A DNA stretch of 64,000 bases from Panulirus ornatus (GCF_036320965.1 NC_092265.1:3696501-3760500), one strand, 5' to 3'. Positions 11,686-22,753 are shown, counted from the first letter of the stretch. Notes: generated from the sequence alone by a model not told the origin. Numbers and translations are program-made.

Positions 11686-11951
11686 GCGCTTGAATGGAGG
11701 GGAATGATATACGAGGTTGACTAAGGGACATGAAATAAATACTAGCCAATATGCAAGTCCTTAAGAAATAAATTGCTGCAGGAGAGCCAGCTTAGCGAGC
11801 GGCAGGTGGGGCCGGTGTATCGCATTGTGAGACGCTGACGATAACCCGATAAGGTGATTACTGTTTGTGCCTTACGACGAGAGACTTTTACACTCGTGTT
11901 GCCCCGTCTCTTAACCGTCTGTGTATGTACCATGTCTTTACTCCTGTGGGT

Positions 11952-11990
11952 ATACACACACACACACACACACACATACACACACACACG
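11952..11990. repeat. (CA)n microsatellite
   Basis: CA array with one TACA interruption. 11991-12600 is unassigned; 12030-12070 has GTAGGTAAG/GATAGATAG-like short repeats, and 12200-12370 is purine-rich. Confidence 0.93.
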
Positions 11991-12602
11991 CCACCCTAGC
12001 CTAAGATAGATAGTATCGTAGAGATGCTTGGCCTACGGCAGGGTAAGTAGGTAAGGTAGATAGATAGGAGAAGGGGTAAGGTCAGTAGGCAAGAAGAGGG
12101 CTGAATGGGACTGCGGGATGGAGTATGTTGATCATGTGGATGAGTTAGAAAAGGAGTGACATTAACAGGTAAGTAAGGAACATGTACGTAAGTGGGTTAA
12201 ATACTATGGTAAGAAATCGAAAGATAAATGAAGGATAGGAAGAAACAAGTGAAGAGCGGAAGGAATGGGAGAAGGACGGAAAGAAGAAAAAATGGTAAAC
12301 AAGAAGAGAGATGAATAAGATGGAATGCATAAAAGGAACGAGGGAAGAAGAGAGGAAGGAGAGTCACCTATGAACAAGAAAACATGGCTTCCTTCACCAT
12401 ACATCCGGACGCCTCTGTAATGTGTTCTAATTTGCTTAAGCGACGCACTATTGGGTAGACAGCGCCCGCATTACCATAATCTGACCTGGGCTGACCCGGC
12501 CGGGCCGCCAGCGTGACTAACGCCGTTGACCCCCGACACACCGTCTTTGACTCGGGAACACTTTGACCTTGCTCGTCCCTCCTCCGGGGTTGTCAAAGGT
12601 CC

Positions 12603-12604
<2 letters not shown>

Positions 12605-12661
<57 letters not shown>
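12605..12661. repeat. (GA)n microsatellite
   Basis: Perfect array of about 28 units inside an otherwise GC-richer stretch. No gene adjoining. Confidence 0.96.
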
Positions 12662-12665
<4 letters not shown>

Positions 12666-12866
12666 GGAGGAGGAGGAGGGGATCAGTGCGGGGGTGAGGG
12701 AAAGTGGAGGAAAACCCGAACCCAAGTGTTCTCATGACCCGGCCGGTGACGTGTACGTAACTCACGTCATTGTTTGGTGGAGACTTTAGACGCCAGTAAT
12801 TATGGTTGCTAGTGCCTACCAGACTCTCTGAAACCAAAACAGACGTAGATAAAGATTCCATCCTTC

Positions 12867-12932
12867 ACAACAACAACAACAACTACTACTAAACAACAAC
12901 AACTACTACAAATAATAATAATTATAATACGT
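12867..12932. repeat. Mixed trinucleotide repeats (CAA, CTA, AAT)
   Basis: Three trinucleotide types follow each other: CAA, ACT/CTA, then AAT. Confidence 0.88.
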
Positions 12933-13003
12933 TCAAGGTACTGGAGTTTCGTTCCACGTTCCACGCACTTTTAACCTGTTACCGTCCGACCTCTCTCTCC
13001 TGC

Positions 13004-13006
<3 letters not shown>

Positions 13007-13036
<30 letters not shown>
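13007..13036. repeat. (TC)n microsatellite
   Basis: About 14 TC units. Confidence 0.93.
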
Positions 13037-13038
<2 letters not shown>

Positions 13039-13189
13039 CCCACCAACACACTCTCCCACGCACTCCCCAAACCCTCGCACCTCAAACTCTCCCTAACCCT
13101 TTGTTTGCCCTGCACTCATACAAGCTGTGCAACAAACAATTCCAAACGTGTGTCAAAACACAAAACTGAAAATAAACACGTATCGAACA

Positions 13190-13190
13190 C

Positions 13191-13222
<32 letters not shown>
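13190..13222. repeat. (CA)n microsatellite
   Basis: About 16 CA units. 13223-13920 is unassigned; a 106-codon frame crossing this array is repeat translation plus chance. Confidence 0.94.
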
Positions 13223-13223
<1 letters not shown>

Positions 13224-13920
13224 AAAATCAAAGAAAACATAAACTGGTTTTATTCCTGACAGTAAACAAAATGAATAAACAAAAAAAAAAGGAACTGATC
13301 AAAACCGAACTACAAAAATGTATAATTCTTTTCCCTCCAGTTCATCAGCGTCTGCAACCCCCCTTGTGGCAGGAAAACGTTAGAAAAATGACAAAACATC
13401 TCCCTCTTTGCCAGCCACTCACGTTCCTAACAAACGTCCACGAATAATCGTCGTTTTTCCCGATCTATAACTTCCCAGGGCTGGGCAAACAGCCAAACCA
13501 CCTTGAGAGTTGGACGAAAAAGCAGCAACGTAAACAACGGCCTTCGTCCTGGGCTGCTACAGGAATGCAGTGGTGTGTGTGCGTGTGTGTTTGTCCACGT
13601 CATGACCCGTATGTACCACATCGACTGGAAGTCCTGCCTAAGAAACATGTGATCGTAAACACCATTGTTGAAAGAAACATATTACGGACAAACAACGTGT
13701 TAAATGCAACGCAGGTATTAGGTTAAGTGTTGTATAAATTAAACCCATTTATCATGAATAAAACTGTGTTTTTTATGACTCTTAACCTTCCCTTAGCATA
13801 CATCTTTCCCAGGGTAATACTTCCTGTATTAGTCACACATATGTAAATTGCTTCTCCCATTCCCTATATAGCTTGAAAATAGCCCCCTGGACCAGTTTCA
13901 TACGGTTCTTGTAATTTTCG

Positions 13921-14100
13921 AAGCTTCGTTCTCTTTACACACACATCCCTCAATGCACCCAGAACGTATGCCCTACCCTCATTTACCCTCTGGTTCATTC
14001 CAGCTACAATTGTTCCATTCGCTGTCTCATCCACTCCAAGGTATCTAAAACACTCGACTTTCTAGGAGTCCATTTCATCCTGACTCATACTTAAACCAAC
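13921..14100 (-). pseudogene. Degraded LINE reverse transcriptase fragment (family 1, second copy)
   Basis: On the minus strand, from about 14085 leftwards, the frame reads GLSMSQDEMDS, a stop, then KVECFRYLGVDETANG, then NQRVNEGRAYVLGALRD and KRTKL. This is the conserved ECFRYLG...RVNEG...LGALR block just after the RT catalytic core. It corresponds to EEVKCF...HKVGEGEEVLGALRN in the plus-strand copy at 6584-6940, so both belong to similar elements. The match is lost after KRTKL, probably by frameshift. Confidence 0.82.
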
Positions 14101-14803
14101 CTGTCTCGCTTATGTAAAATTTAGCATCATAATAGATTAATCAATGAAATAATATCTATGGGTATAATGTTTTACACTGATCTGATAAAGAGTGGGGCAA
14201 AGCAAAGTAAGAAAAAAAGAGAGACTCTGTTGCGATTTCAGTCTAGAATAACACACAGACTTCAAAACACACCACGAAAACACGGAAAACTATGTCTAAA
14301 TTTAGAAATTCAATCTGTCGGCGGGAGAGAATAAAAAACGGGGGAAAAAAAGAACACGGAGGTGAGGAAACCAGATTTGGTTCCTTTCAAATTTCAATAA
14401 TAATATTCGGTAAAAGCTTTCCCACTTTGTCTGATGGGACAGTTTGCTCGCGACCAACCGGAGTGTAATAAACCCAGCCAAACTTCCACCATTAATTTTG
14501 ATTCATAGAATCAAAAACATCTAAAAATACAGAGGGGGAAAAAAAAAGTTCAACCTTTTTTTTTTTCGAGCAGTCGGTAAAAATCAAAAGCTGTGCGAAT
14601 CAAATCTCTCGCCATGACCAACTTTTCAGCCAATATTGACACCCACAGCTGCTGCTGCTGCCTAGCACCATTACGGAAGCCTACCATCACTTCTCTTCAA
14701 CGCACCTCATACAAGCTGAACCACAGCACGCGTTGAAGTCGGTCATGCCTTCTGCCACAACAGCGACAAGAAATCTATAGCGTCCTACGTAACGAGGAGT
14801 AAT
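14101..14803. other. Unassigned, with A- and T-runs
   Basis: Homopolymer-rich DNA (A runs at 14343 and 14540, a T run at 14556). The right-hand side of the LINE fragment may extend here unrecognised. No gene seen. Confidence 0.4.
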
Positions 14804-14804
14804 T

Positions 14805-14806
<2 letters not shown>

Positions 14807-14875
<69 letters not shown>

Positions 14876-14888
14876 GATAGATAGATAT
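14807..14888. repeat. (AT)n followed by (GATA)n-like tail
   Basis: About 30 AT units to 14867, then AAATAAATAGATAGATAG. Confidence 0.95.
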
Positions 14889-15139
14889 GGCCAGTAATGA
14901 TGTACATAGGATTTAAGAAAAATTTGTATCAGCTTACAGGATGACGGACAAACAACAGTGTTGGTGGGACACAACAAAAGAAGGTCCTAGTATGAACATT
15001 AGTTAATGGGAAATAAGTTATTGGAATCTATGCATCAGAGAGATCTAAGTGTCGACACTGTACCTAATCTGTGGCCAGATCTTCACATATCAAAACCTCG
15101 TTCAAGGACATGGATAAGGGAATGTTTGTTTAGCCAGCT

Positions 15140-15440
15140 ACTTATAACCCATATTGGATCGAAAATGGATCATGCCTCAGGTCCGGTCACCAACACCTAA
15201 AGAAACAAAAAAAAAAAAAAAGGATTGAGAACAGCTACCAAGATGACACCGGAATTATGAAGGCTCAAGGGTACACAGCTGTACAACTTAGAGAAGAGAG
15301 AAGGGTGACCTTACAAACAGCCTTAAAAGTTCCTGAATCAACTGAATGACGTAGACAGTAAACAGTTCATCACAAGGTGCGGAACCAGAGTTATCAGAGG
15401 CCGCGATCAGAGGCTGAGAAACAGGATGGTTGATGAGGTA
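15140..15440 (+). pseudogene. Degraded CR1/L2-like retrotransposon RT C-terminus
   Basis: The plus frame gives QVRSPTPKET at 15178, the position of the (V)Q(F/V)WSP motif. After an A-run come ATKMTPEL, a stop, and RLKGTQLYNLEKREG. With slips comes LNQLNDVDSKQFITRCGTRV, then RGRDQRLRNRMVDEV. CR1/L2-type LINEs carry QFWSPHL, RRATKMIPEL, LEKRRERGDLI, LN.LDDVDS and TRGH..RL in this order. At least three stops and two frameshifts make it dead. It is near-parallel to the minus-strand copy at 21051-21665. Confidence 0.82.
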
Positions 15441-15985
15441 TTGTCTTTGAACATCGTTACAGCTGCGTCATTATACCTCGTTATACCTCACGTCCATGAA
15501 GGAACGATCGACTGTATTAAATACATGATCATACATTCCCTCACCAGCTACCTATGTGGAGATTTATCCATAGGCATATATGTTAAAAAAAATCAAATTA
15601 TGGCATTTATATCTTCCAGAGTTTGATATCTTGAATAAAAAAAAAATATTCTACAACAGAAAATCTCTACACTTCAGTGGCGTGAGAATCTCTCCCTTAC
15701 GTAAAATAAAAAAAAAAGAAAAAAAATCCCAACTGAAACTAAAAGTCTCTTTGGTGATACTTAACTTTTGGGAGATTTCGAGTCAGACACTTGGAAAATA
15801 CGGTTAATTCTAGAACCAACAGTTCAACAAAACCTGGCCTCTCTCTCCCTTTTTTCGCTCGTCTGTTCCAACAACAGAAATCTAAACTTAATGCTTAACT
15901 TTTACATCTGACTTTTATAGTTTTATTTACTTTCCTCGTCGCCAGTGTTGGGGGTAGAGAGAGAAAGAGGTAAAAAAAAAAAATG
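15441..15985. other. Unassigned A/T-rich stretch
   Basis: A-runs are frequent and frames are Lys/Asn-rich by composition. It may include the 3' part of the LINE to the left. Nothing further can be supported. Confidence 0.4.
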
Positions 15986-15989
15986 GTGG

Positions 15990-16640
15990 CAGGGGACACT
16001 GAAATAAACCTCAGCTGCCGGAGAGACAATGGTAAACCTCAGCTGCCAGGGAGACTGTAGTACACCTCAGCTGCCAGGGAGACTGTAGTACACCTCAGCT
16101 GCTAGAAAGACAATGGTAAACCTCAGCTGCCACAGAGACAAGGGTAAACCTCAGCTGCCAGAAAGACAATAGTAAACCTCAGATGCGAGACAGACAATGG
16201 TAAACCCCAGCTGCCAGAAAGACAATGGCAAACTTCAGCTGCCAGAGAGACAATGGTAAACCTTAGTTGCTACAGAGACAATGGTAAACCTCAGCTGCCA
16301 CAGATACTATAGTAAACCTTAGCTGTTGGAGATCCTAAGGTAAACCTTAGCTACCTGGGGGAACCTGAAGTATATTTCTGTCGCTGAGGGACACTGAAGT
16401 AAACCCCTACTATCAAGGGGCACTGATGTAAACCTCCTGCCGTGAAGGGACACTGATGTAAACCCCCGTCGTCAGGGATACTGAAGTTCTGCTGCCAAGG
16501 GACACTTAACTGAACCTGAGCAGCCAGGAGGAACTTCAGTAAATCTCAGCTGCCAAGGGACACTTAAGTAAACCTTTGCTCCCGGAGGGCACTGGTGTAA
16601 ATCTCTCCTTCCAAGGCATACTGAAGTAAATCTGGGAAAC
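15990..16640. repeat. Minisatellite, 28-bp unit, about 22 copies
   Basis: Unit AGACAATGGTAAACCTCAGC followed by TGCCAGAG. Copies on the left are close to this form. From about 16340 the units drift (GGGACACTGATGTAAACC) and become irregular. At about 650 bp it is the longest minisatellite in the window. Confidence 0.92.
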
Positions 16641-16789
16641 GCTTTTGCACTCGTGCTTGAGACCCCCTCTGCCTCCACGTTTCTCTTAACTTCTTTTTAT
16701 TTTCTGTAACTTCGCTCTCGCGTTTAAACTTGAATCTGTCGCTGTTACAGATATGAAAGGGTTCATCCTTTGCTTCTTGAGCTTCAAAA

Positions 16790-16832
16790 GATAAATGGGA
16801 ATTTAAGAATTACTTTCCAACTTGTTTCTTAG

Positions 16833-16897
<65 letters not shown>

Positions 16898-16938
16898 TAA
16901 ATGGGAATTTAAGAATTACTTTCCAACTTGTTTCTTAA

Positions 16939-17018
<80 letters not shown>
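16790..17018. repeat. 106-bp tandem duplication including (AT)n arrays
   Basis: About 45 unique bases starting GATAAATGGGAATTTAAGAA occur at 16790 and again at 16896, with one difference (TTAGGA versus TTAAGA). Each copy is followed by a long AT array (about 16834-16895 and 16941-17018). Confidence 0.95.
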
Positions 17019-17021
<3 letters not shown>

Positions 17022-17457
17022 ACAAAAAGGGATTAGGTTAGAAAGCGTAAAAGTATTCAGGGAATTTGGTCATATTTTTCCCCAGCGGGCCAGTTTGTTG
17101 ACAGCTCAGCGGCTACCGATGTCAAGTCCGGCACCCCAAAACCTACGATTATTTCCGCCCGACCCTCCGACTCTCTCTCTCTCTGTATCAGACGAGACTT
17201 TAAATGCATTTTAAACTTTGCGAGACGCAAATGTTTTTAATAATAACAATGTGATCACCAGTGGATGAGAAAGTCTGTTCAAGGATGACAGAAGAACACT
17301 TGCACGGGTTCCAACACTCCCCTCGCCAGAGCACCAGCAGGAGCGTGCCTTATCCTAAAGGAACCTGAAATCAGACCAGAGTTTGCTGTCCCTTTCCTCC
17401 ATCCCTACAAACCTTCCCACACCAGTAGACGACGGCGGTCAGAACATTAGGCTGACT
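17019..17457. other. Unassigned
   Basis: Contains a short (TC)6 near 17172. No coding-like frame or recognised element. Confidence 0.4.
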
Positions 17458-17745
17458 GAGAGATCCCTCCGAGTGCCTACTGTGAGTGCGCCTTTTCACG
17501 AGTTTCCCTCCTTCAACGTCTCTCCTTGAGTGCCTTCCCCTCAGTGCCTCTCCTTGAGTGCTATTCCTTGACTGCCTCTCACCGAGTGTCTCCCAATGAG
17601 TGCCTCCTCATTAGTGTATCTCTCTGAGTGCCTCTCCTTAAACGCCTTCCCTTGAGTATCACTTCCTGAGTGCCTCTCCCTGAATGCCTCTACATGGGTA
17701 TCTCGCGTTCAGTGCCTCCTCGAGTGCCTCGGGTGCAGTCTAGTG
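17458..17745. repeat. Degenerate minisatellite, about 18 bp unit, about 14 copies
   Basis: Variants of GAGTGCCTCTCCTT recur throughout with substitutions and length changes. Confidence 0.82.
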
Positions 17746-18497
17746 TCTTGCTATATTGTGTATGTGTGGTTTGGGAAGCAGCAGGAAGTATAGCCGGGGA
17801 GAATACGCAAACTAAGAGTAGGAAGTATGAGGTAACAGGAACTCCTTCCCCCCCTGAGGCAGTGTTTACACCACCCAAAACTTGGCCCGTTTTGTTTACT
17901 ATTGAACCCAGAGTCATCTGATGGGGAAGAAAGAAAACTCATATTCTTCCCCAGGACGATTTTCTACTCGGTGGAAACCCACCCCAAGTTTCCCGTTTTG
18001 TACGTCCCCAGGTCTTGATTCTGACTAACGCTAAACCCGATATCTAAATCCATGTAGCTTGAGCCTTAGTAACTAACTAGCAAGCCTTAACAACGTCTGG
18101 TGTCATAATGGAACAGAGAAAAAAAAATAATATCTTTCCATTCATAAAATTTTCATCGAGAAAGAGAGGGAGTTTCATCGTTCTTTTCAGTCAACAAAAA
18201 GTCCTACATTTACAAAGGTTTATCTCGACATCACCCACCCGCCGCCGAGTCCATCTCCCACGGTCTATTGCTTCCCTCTCATCTCAACTCAAAAGCGGAA
18301 TTTAATTACCGTGACCAGCTAAGCCGAGCGAATAAGGGGAAGAGGAGGGAGAGCAATTGGAACGAATTGTTAGAGGGCGCTATTTCAAACCTTAACTGGC
18401 CTTTGAATTTTGGGATTCGCTCGCTTTCGAATGCCACTGAACGGAGAATGTGATGCAGGGAGAGACTAAAACAGAACAAATGGTTTGATATTAATTC
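17746..18497. other. Unassigned
   Basis: Several open frames of 60-83 codons occur on both strands. None has coding-like composition or a recognised motif. Confidence 0.4.
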
Positions 18498-18785
18498 CTT
18501 GAGCGCGATGGAACGACTCTTGAACACGATGGAACGGCCCTTGAACACGTTGGAACTGCTGAAAGGACAAAGTTTAAGACTCTTGGTTTTGAAGGCCTGG
18601 CTACCACACTGAAAGGTCGTACCGTCGTACTCAAGGATCATACCGTCGTGCTCAAGGGTCGTTCCGTCGTGCTCAAGGGTCGTACCGTCGTGCTCAAGGG
18701 TCGTTCCGTCGTGCTCAAGGGTCGAGCCGTCGTAGTCAAGGGTCGTACCGTCGTGCTCACGGGTCGTGCCCTCGTGCTCATCAGT
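18498..18785. repeat. Foldback-like 21-bp array, locus B (direct then inverted)
   Basis: Three direct units (18498-18560: CTTGAACACGATGGAACG and relatives), a spacer of about 52 bases, then about eight inverted units (18615-18785) of GGTCGTACCGTCGTGCTCAA type. The inverted side is well conserved and reads as heptads VLKGRSV/VLKGRTV in the plus frame from 18648. This is a repeat translation, not a credible protein gene. Confidence 0.88.
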
Positions 18786-19780
18786 TTAAGCACAACGTGC
18801 AAGGAGTGCAGTAAGCTATGTATGTTGGAACCATCGGCCTCTCGAGAGATAAACGGTGAAGGAGAGGACGCGAGAACTTATCTCTGGCTATGGTGGGCAG
18901 GAGAATGGGAGAGACGATGTAAGGGGGCGGGGAGACGTCAGCCTATAAAAATAGGGGGCGAGAAAGGGTGAATGGCAAGAGAAAGAAGGGGAAGGGAAGG
19001 GAAGATGAGCCAGCAAAAATGGTAAGGATGGTGGCTCAAGATAATGGATGCAAATTACATTATTCATGAGAGGTAACCGTTGGGTATGGCCTTAGGCTGG
19101 TGAAAGGCCAGTTTCCTTGAGAACGTAAGGCCATGAAAGAAGAGGAAAAAGAATTAAACAGTTACGGGTGAACAAATGGTCAGAGGATCATGGAAGAACA
19201 AAGAAGAGGAAGAAGTCATGGACGAAGAGGAGGAGGAGGTTCTGGAATAACAAAAGATTAAGTCAGAAGAATAGATGATTGGAGGTTAAGGAAGCAGGGC
19301 AGTTGACAAAGAGGTGACAAAAGAACAAGAAAAGATTAAGAACTTTGAAAGGAAAGATAATCAAGAGGTTTGGAAAAACAGAATATCAAGAACTTACTAA
19401 AAAATACTGGAAAAGATAGAAAGGTCACGCCAGAACGAGAAAGACGTGCGAGACAGTCACTAGTAAGTGGAAAATAATAAGAAATGTGAAATATATGAGC
19501 CTTAATTTGGTTGAAGAAAGGAAAGAAAAACTTTTATAAGAGAATAAAATGTGATATTTGTAGGGAGAGAATGATCCTAACAAATCTAAACCTAGAGTTG
19601 CTCAAGGGCGAGTAAAGACATCATCTTTGCGACACAGTGGACGACCTCAATAAGGTCTGCGGGTCACCTTATGAAACAATGAAGTACCATTGGTAAGGCT
19701 ATTACTGACCAACGTAGTACCATAACAATGCAGGTGAAAATCCACACAAAAAAAACCTTATAGATGCAGCAATACGGGAG
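18786..19780. other. Purine-rich unassigned stretch
   Basis: From about 18960 the plus strand is strongly A/G-rich (GAAGAGGAAG-like phrases). Frames are broken. No gene or mobile element recognised. Confidence 0.45.
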
Positions 19781-19784
19781 CGGC

Positions 19785-19950
19785 ACGAAGACCCTCAAGA
19801 AAGTCCTCTAGAAACAGACCTCCAGGAGAGGTTCTCCAAGTCATGAGGAGAACAAATGAGAAATCAAACTGGAGGATCATCTAGAAACAGAAGACCCCAA
19901 TGAAAGTCCACAGAGCCATGAGGAGAACAGATGAAGAACCATGAGAGACC
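19785..19950. repeat. Degenerate tandem repeat, about 75 bp unit, 2 copies
   Basis: TCTAGAAACAGA is followed about 45 bases later by CATGAGGAGAACA. The pair repeats at about 19807/19841 and 19880/19917. Further decayed copies of the wider ACTGGAA-type family may continue to 20340. Confidence 0.55.
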
Positions 19951-20358
19951 GGGGGTAAGTCACCTGACCCCATCGATGACCAATAGCAAAGCTGCTGGAA
20001 AGGGTACGTGGCCCCCAATGGATGATCATCTTGAAACTAACTGGAGAAAAAAAATATCCAAACCGAGCGAGGTGATACAAGGAGTCCCTTGGGAGAGCTA
20101 GTGGCACGATTCCAATACACTTACTGCAACAGTTCCAGGAGGTGCCCTGAGGCGGAAACTGGAATGCTTGAGGAATGGCACGTACAGAATCCCAAATAGA
20201 TTCGCAGAGTATTTCTGAAATACTATAATGTGAACTACGGGATACTTCACTAAAACTTTTAGAATATCATTGATTGGCACTGGAATCCCACTAGAGCAAA
20301 TGGAAGGTCGCTGGAAACACAGTATAACAGATGAAAGCCCGCTAGGAAGAAATAATGG

Positions 20359-20361
<3 letters not shown>

Positions 20362-20431
<70 letters not shown>
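20362..20431. repeat. (GA)n microsatellite, 70 bp
   Basis: Perfect GA array. The 202-codon plus frame at 20270-20878 crosses this and the next repeat and is not a credible gene. Confidence 0.97.
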
Positions 20432-20433
<2 letters not shown>

Positions 20434-20624
20434 CTTCCAGGGTTACCTTATGGCAGGTTTCACAGTGAACTACTGGAGGGCTTCTGATAGCTACATTAAG
20501 GTCATCAGGCGATCTTCTGAAGGGTCACAAAGGTGTACTACAGGGGTACTACCGAGAGGATTTCTCAGAAACTCATCAAACAAATATACAGCTTTAAGGC
20601 GTACTGCTGGCAATCCACCGAACG

Positions 20625-20880
20625 ACAACACTGGAAGGCTACCAGGAACTCCTGGAAAACTTCCACGCGAGCAACTGCGGCAAACAACTGGAACGCTACC
20701 AAGAACTGCTGGAAGATTTCCACGCCAGCTACTGCGGCAGACGACTGGAAGGCTACCAAACACTCCTGGAAGACTTCCACGCTGGCTACTGCGGCAAACG
20801 ACTGGAGAACTACAAGACAATGTTGGTAGATTTCCGCGCGAGCTACGGCCATCAGGCAAACTGCTGGAAGGATGCTAGGA
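20625..20880. repeat. Minisatellite, 57-bp unit, about 4 copies
   Basis: Each unit runs CTGGAAGGCTACCAAGAACT, then CCTGGAAGACTTCCACGC, then GAGCTACTGCGGCAAACGA. Because 57 is divisible by three, several frames on both strands stay open. One plus frame (about 20599-20923) reads EGYQELLEDFHASYCGKRL-like 19-residue repeats but has no ATG before the repeats. Earlier decayed copies may start near 20480. A diverged continuation lies at 21830-22010. Confidence 0.85.
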
Positions 20881-21050
20881 ATACAAAGGAAAGCAAAAAG
20901 GAACAGCTTATCGAGTCCTTTTGAGGCTCCTTGTGTTAGTGGAAGGTACAAGAAGCACAGAGCTTAGTGTGGTAAGAATAGGAGAGTAGAGAGATGATTT
21001 ATAAAGAAAACCCCACAAATTCTATGTGTTCTAACGATTCTCATATAATG

Positions 21051-21665
21051 TCAGTCGTGGACTTGCGCGAAATATTTGTCAAATCTCTTCTTAAACGTAG
21101 ATCTTGGTGGCTCAACGTTGTACTCTTTTCTGTTCTTATCTTCTTTTCTTTTTCAAGTCGGGTGACCAGAACTGAACACAATATTCAAGCCGGCGACGTA
21201 CTGATGAATTCCACAGTGTGAGTTGTGTTTTTCAGATATGAATTCGAACGCCCTACCTATAAACTATCTTTTCTTTCATCTTTTTTATGCACAATTTGCT
21301 TCTGCTTTTTCATTCACGTTTTGCAACCAGCAGAATCCATTCGGTGACTTACATTCACAGTTTCACAGCTGGCGAGTACAATTTTGCATTTATTAGAATA
21401 AACTTCCTTCAAACCCAGTTTATCGATTTGTGTATGGCTGCTTGCAGCTGTAGATGTTCAGTTTCTGCTGTAGTTTTATCTCTTCGCTAAGTATCGTATG
21501 CGAATTTTAAAATCTTACAAGGTAGTCCACTATTAATGTGCTTAATGCATAGGAGAAAGAGAAGTGGTTCCAAGAGTGAACCCTGTGGCACAAAACTTTG
21601 TTTTCTCTTACTGAGGCTTGACCATTAATCACCACCGGAACAATTGAAGCTGCTGAACTTTCTTC
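21051..21665 (-). pseudogene. CR1/L2-like retrotransposon RT, internally deleted
   Basis: Read on the minus strand: VVINGQASVRENK (about 21650), FVPQGSLLEPLLFLLCI (21591 leftwards), CKILKFAYDT (the FADD catalytic box with Asp changed to Tyr, 21490-21504), then HLQLQAAIHKSINWV. Later come RRLEYCVQFWSPDLKKK (21158-21198), RVQR, a stop and ATK (21103-21124). It ends with TFKKRFDKYFAQVHD and a TGA at 21051. All parts are in CR1/L2 order, but the stretch between ATK and the terminal FKKRFDKY is missing, so there is an internal deletion besides stops and frameshifts. Confidence 0.9.
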
Positions 21666-21829
21666 CCTCTTTCATCTCTTCCATAACAGTTAGGATTACA
21701 AACACCTGAGGAGTTCTGATTAATTTCTCCGTCCCATTTTTTTTTTTATCTCGTCTTCCCTTCACCCGAAGTGGCCGTGACTGAAGTATGTTTTGCCCCG
21801 AACCATGTCAGACAATATACATATATATA

Positions 21830-22010
21830 TACAAACTACTGGAAAATCCCCTTGCGAGCTATGGAAACCAGGCTAACGGCTGGAAGGTCTACCAGAAGCT
21901 ACTGTAAAACCACCTCGCAGGCCACGGCTACTGAACCTACTGGAAGACTTCTTAGCCAGCACCTGCAGTAAAGGACTGGAAAGGCTCCCGGGAACTTCTG
22001 GGGAATCTAT
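21830..22010. repeat. Decayed continuation of the 57-bp minisatellite
   Basis: CTACTGGAA, CTTGCGAGC, GGCTGGAAGGTCTACCAGAA and similar phrases match the 57-bp units at 20625-20880 with many changes. With the CR1-like piece between the two blocks, the simplest reading is an element inserted into, or flanked by, one older array. Confidence 0.65.
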
Positions 22011-22753
22011 TGTCGCATGGTACCACCATTAGGCCAACTAATGCAAGGCTCTCAGAACAATCTCACCGAAGAGACTCCAGACCATCTGTTAAGATGGCTT
22101 CCATGAGGAGCGAGACACCCGCAAAAGAATGACATAGAGGCAGAGTACAGCCCTTGGGAGATCGAAGAGTGACTCTGAATTAGTGTTGGCTCAATGATCC
22201 GGTTATAAAACAAGGGCACATCAATGCACTGCAAATGGTATTAAGGAGTGTCCCAATTCTATCGACGAGTGAAAGTAAGATATATAACAAAATTATAGGT
22301 TCACTGACGTCAGTCTCAAAGTTTTCGTACTATGCGTTTTTTGAGAGTGAATGTTAGATTATCCCAAATGAATCATGGATGGAACAACTATGAACTCGCA
22401 ATTATTCACGTAAATGTGAATACGTCTTTACGTGCATATGTACGTACCAGGACTGAAGGTCAGAGCAGCTTGACCTTAGAAAGGTCACCACGTGACGTCA
22501 TCAGTCACATCACTCACCTAGAAAGACAGAGACAAGAGTTAATTACAACCTGACCTAACCTACCACAGGTCATAGGTCAAGTGAGATATCCAGCGATGAG
22601 TTCGATGGATAATTCATGACTCAATATACATATATTCATATGTGTAAAGCTTACAGGTTTGTAATTACATGTTCGAAATACATGTGCGATTGCTACTGTA
22701 CAGGATAGCATGACCCAATATTCATAATATATAGAATGTATCTACTTGTAATC

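Noticed and set aside
20270..20878. 202-codon plus-strand open frame
   Set aside because: It consists of a (GA)n translation (Glu-Arg run) and the 57-bp minisatellite, which is open in several frames.
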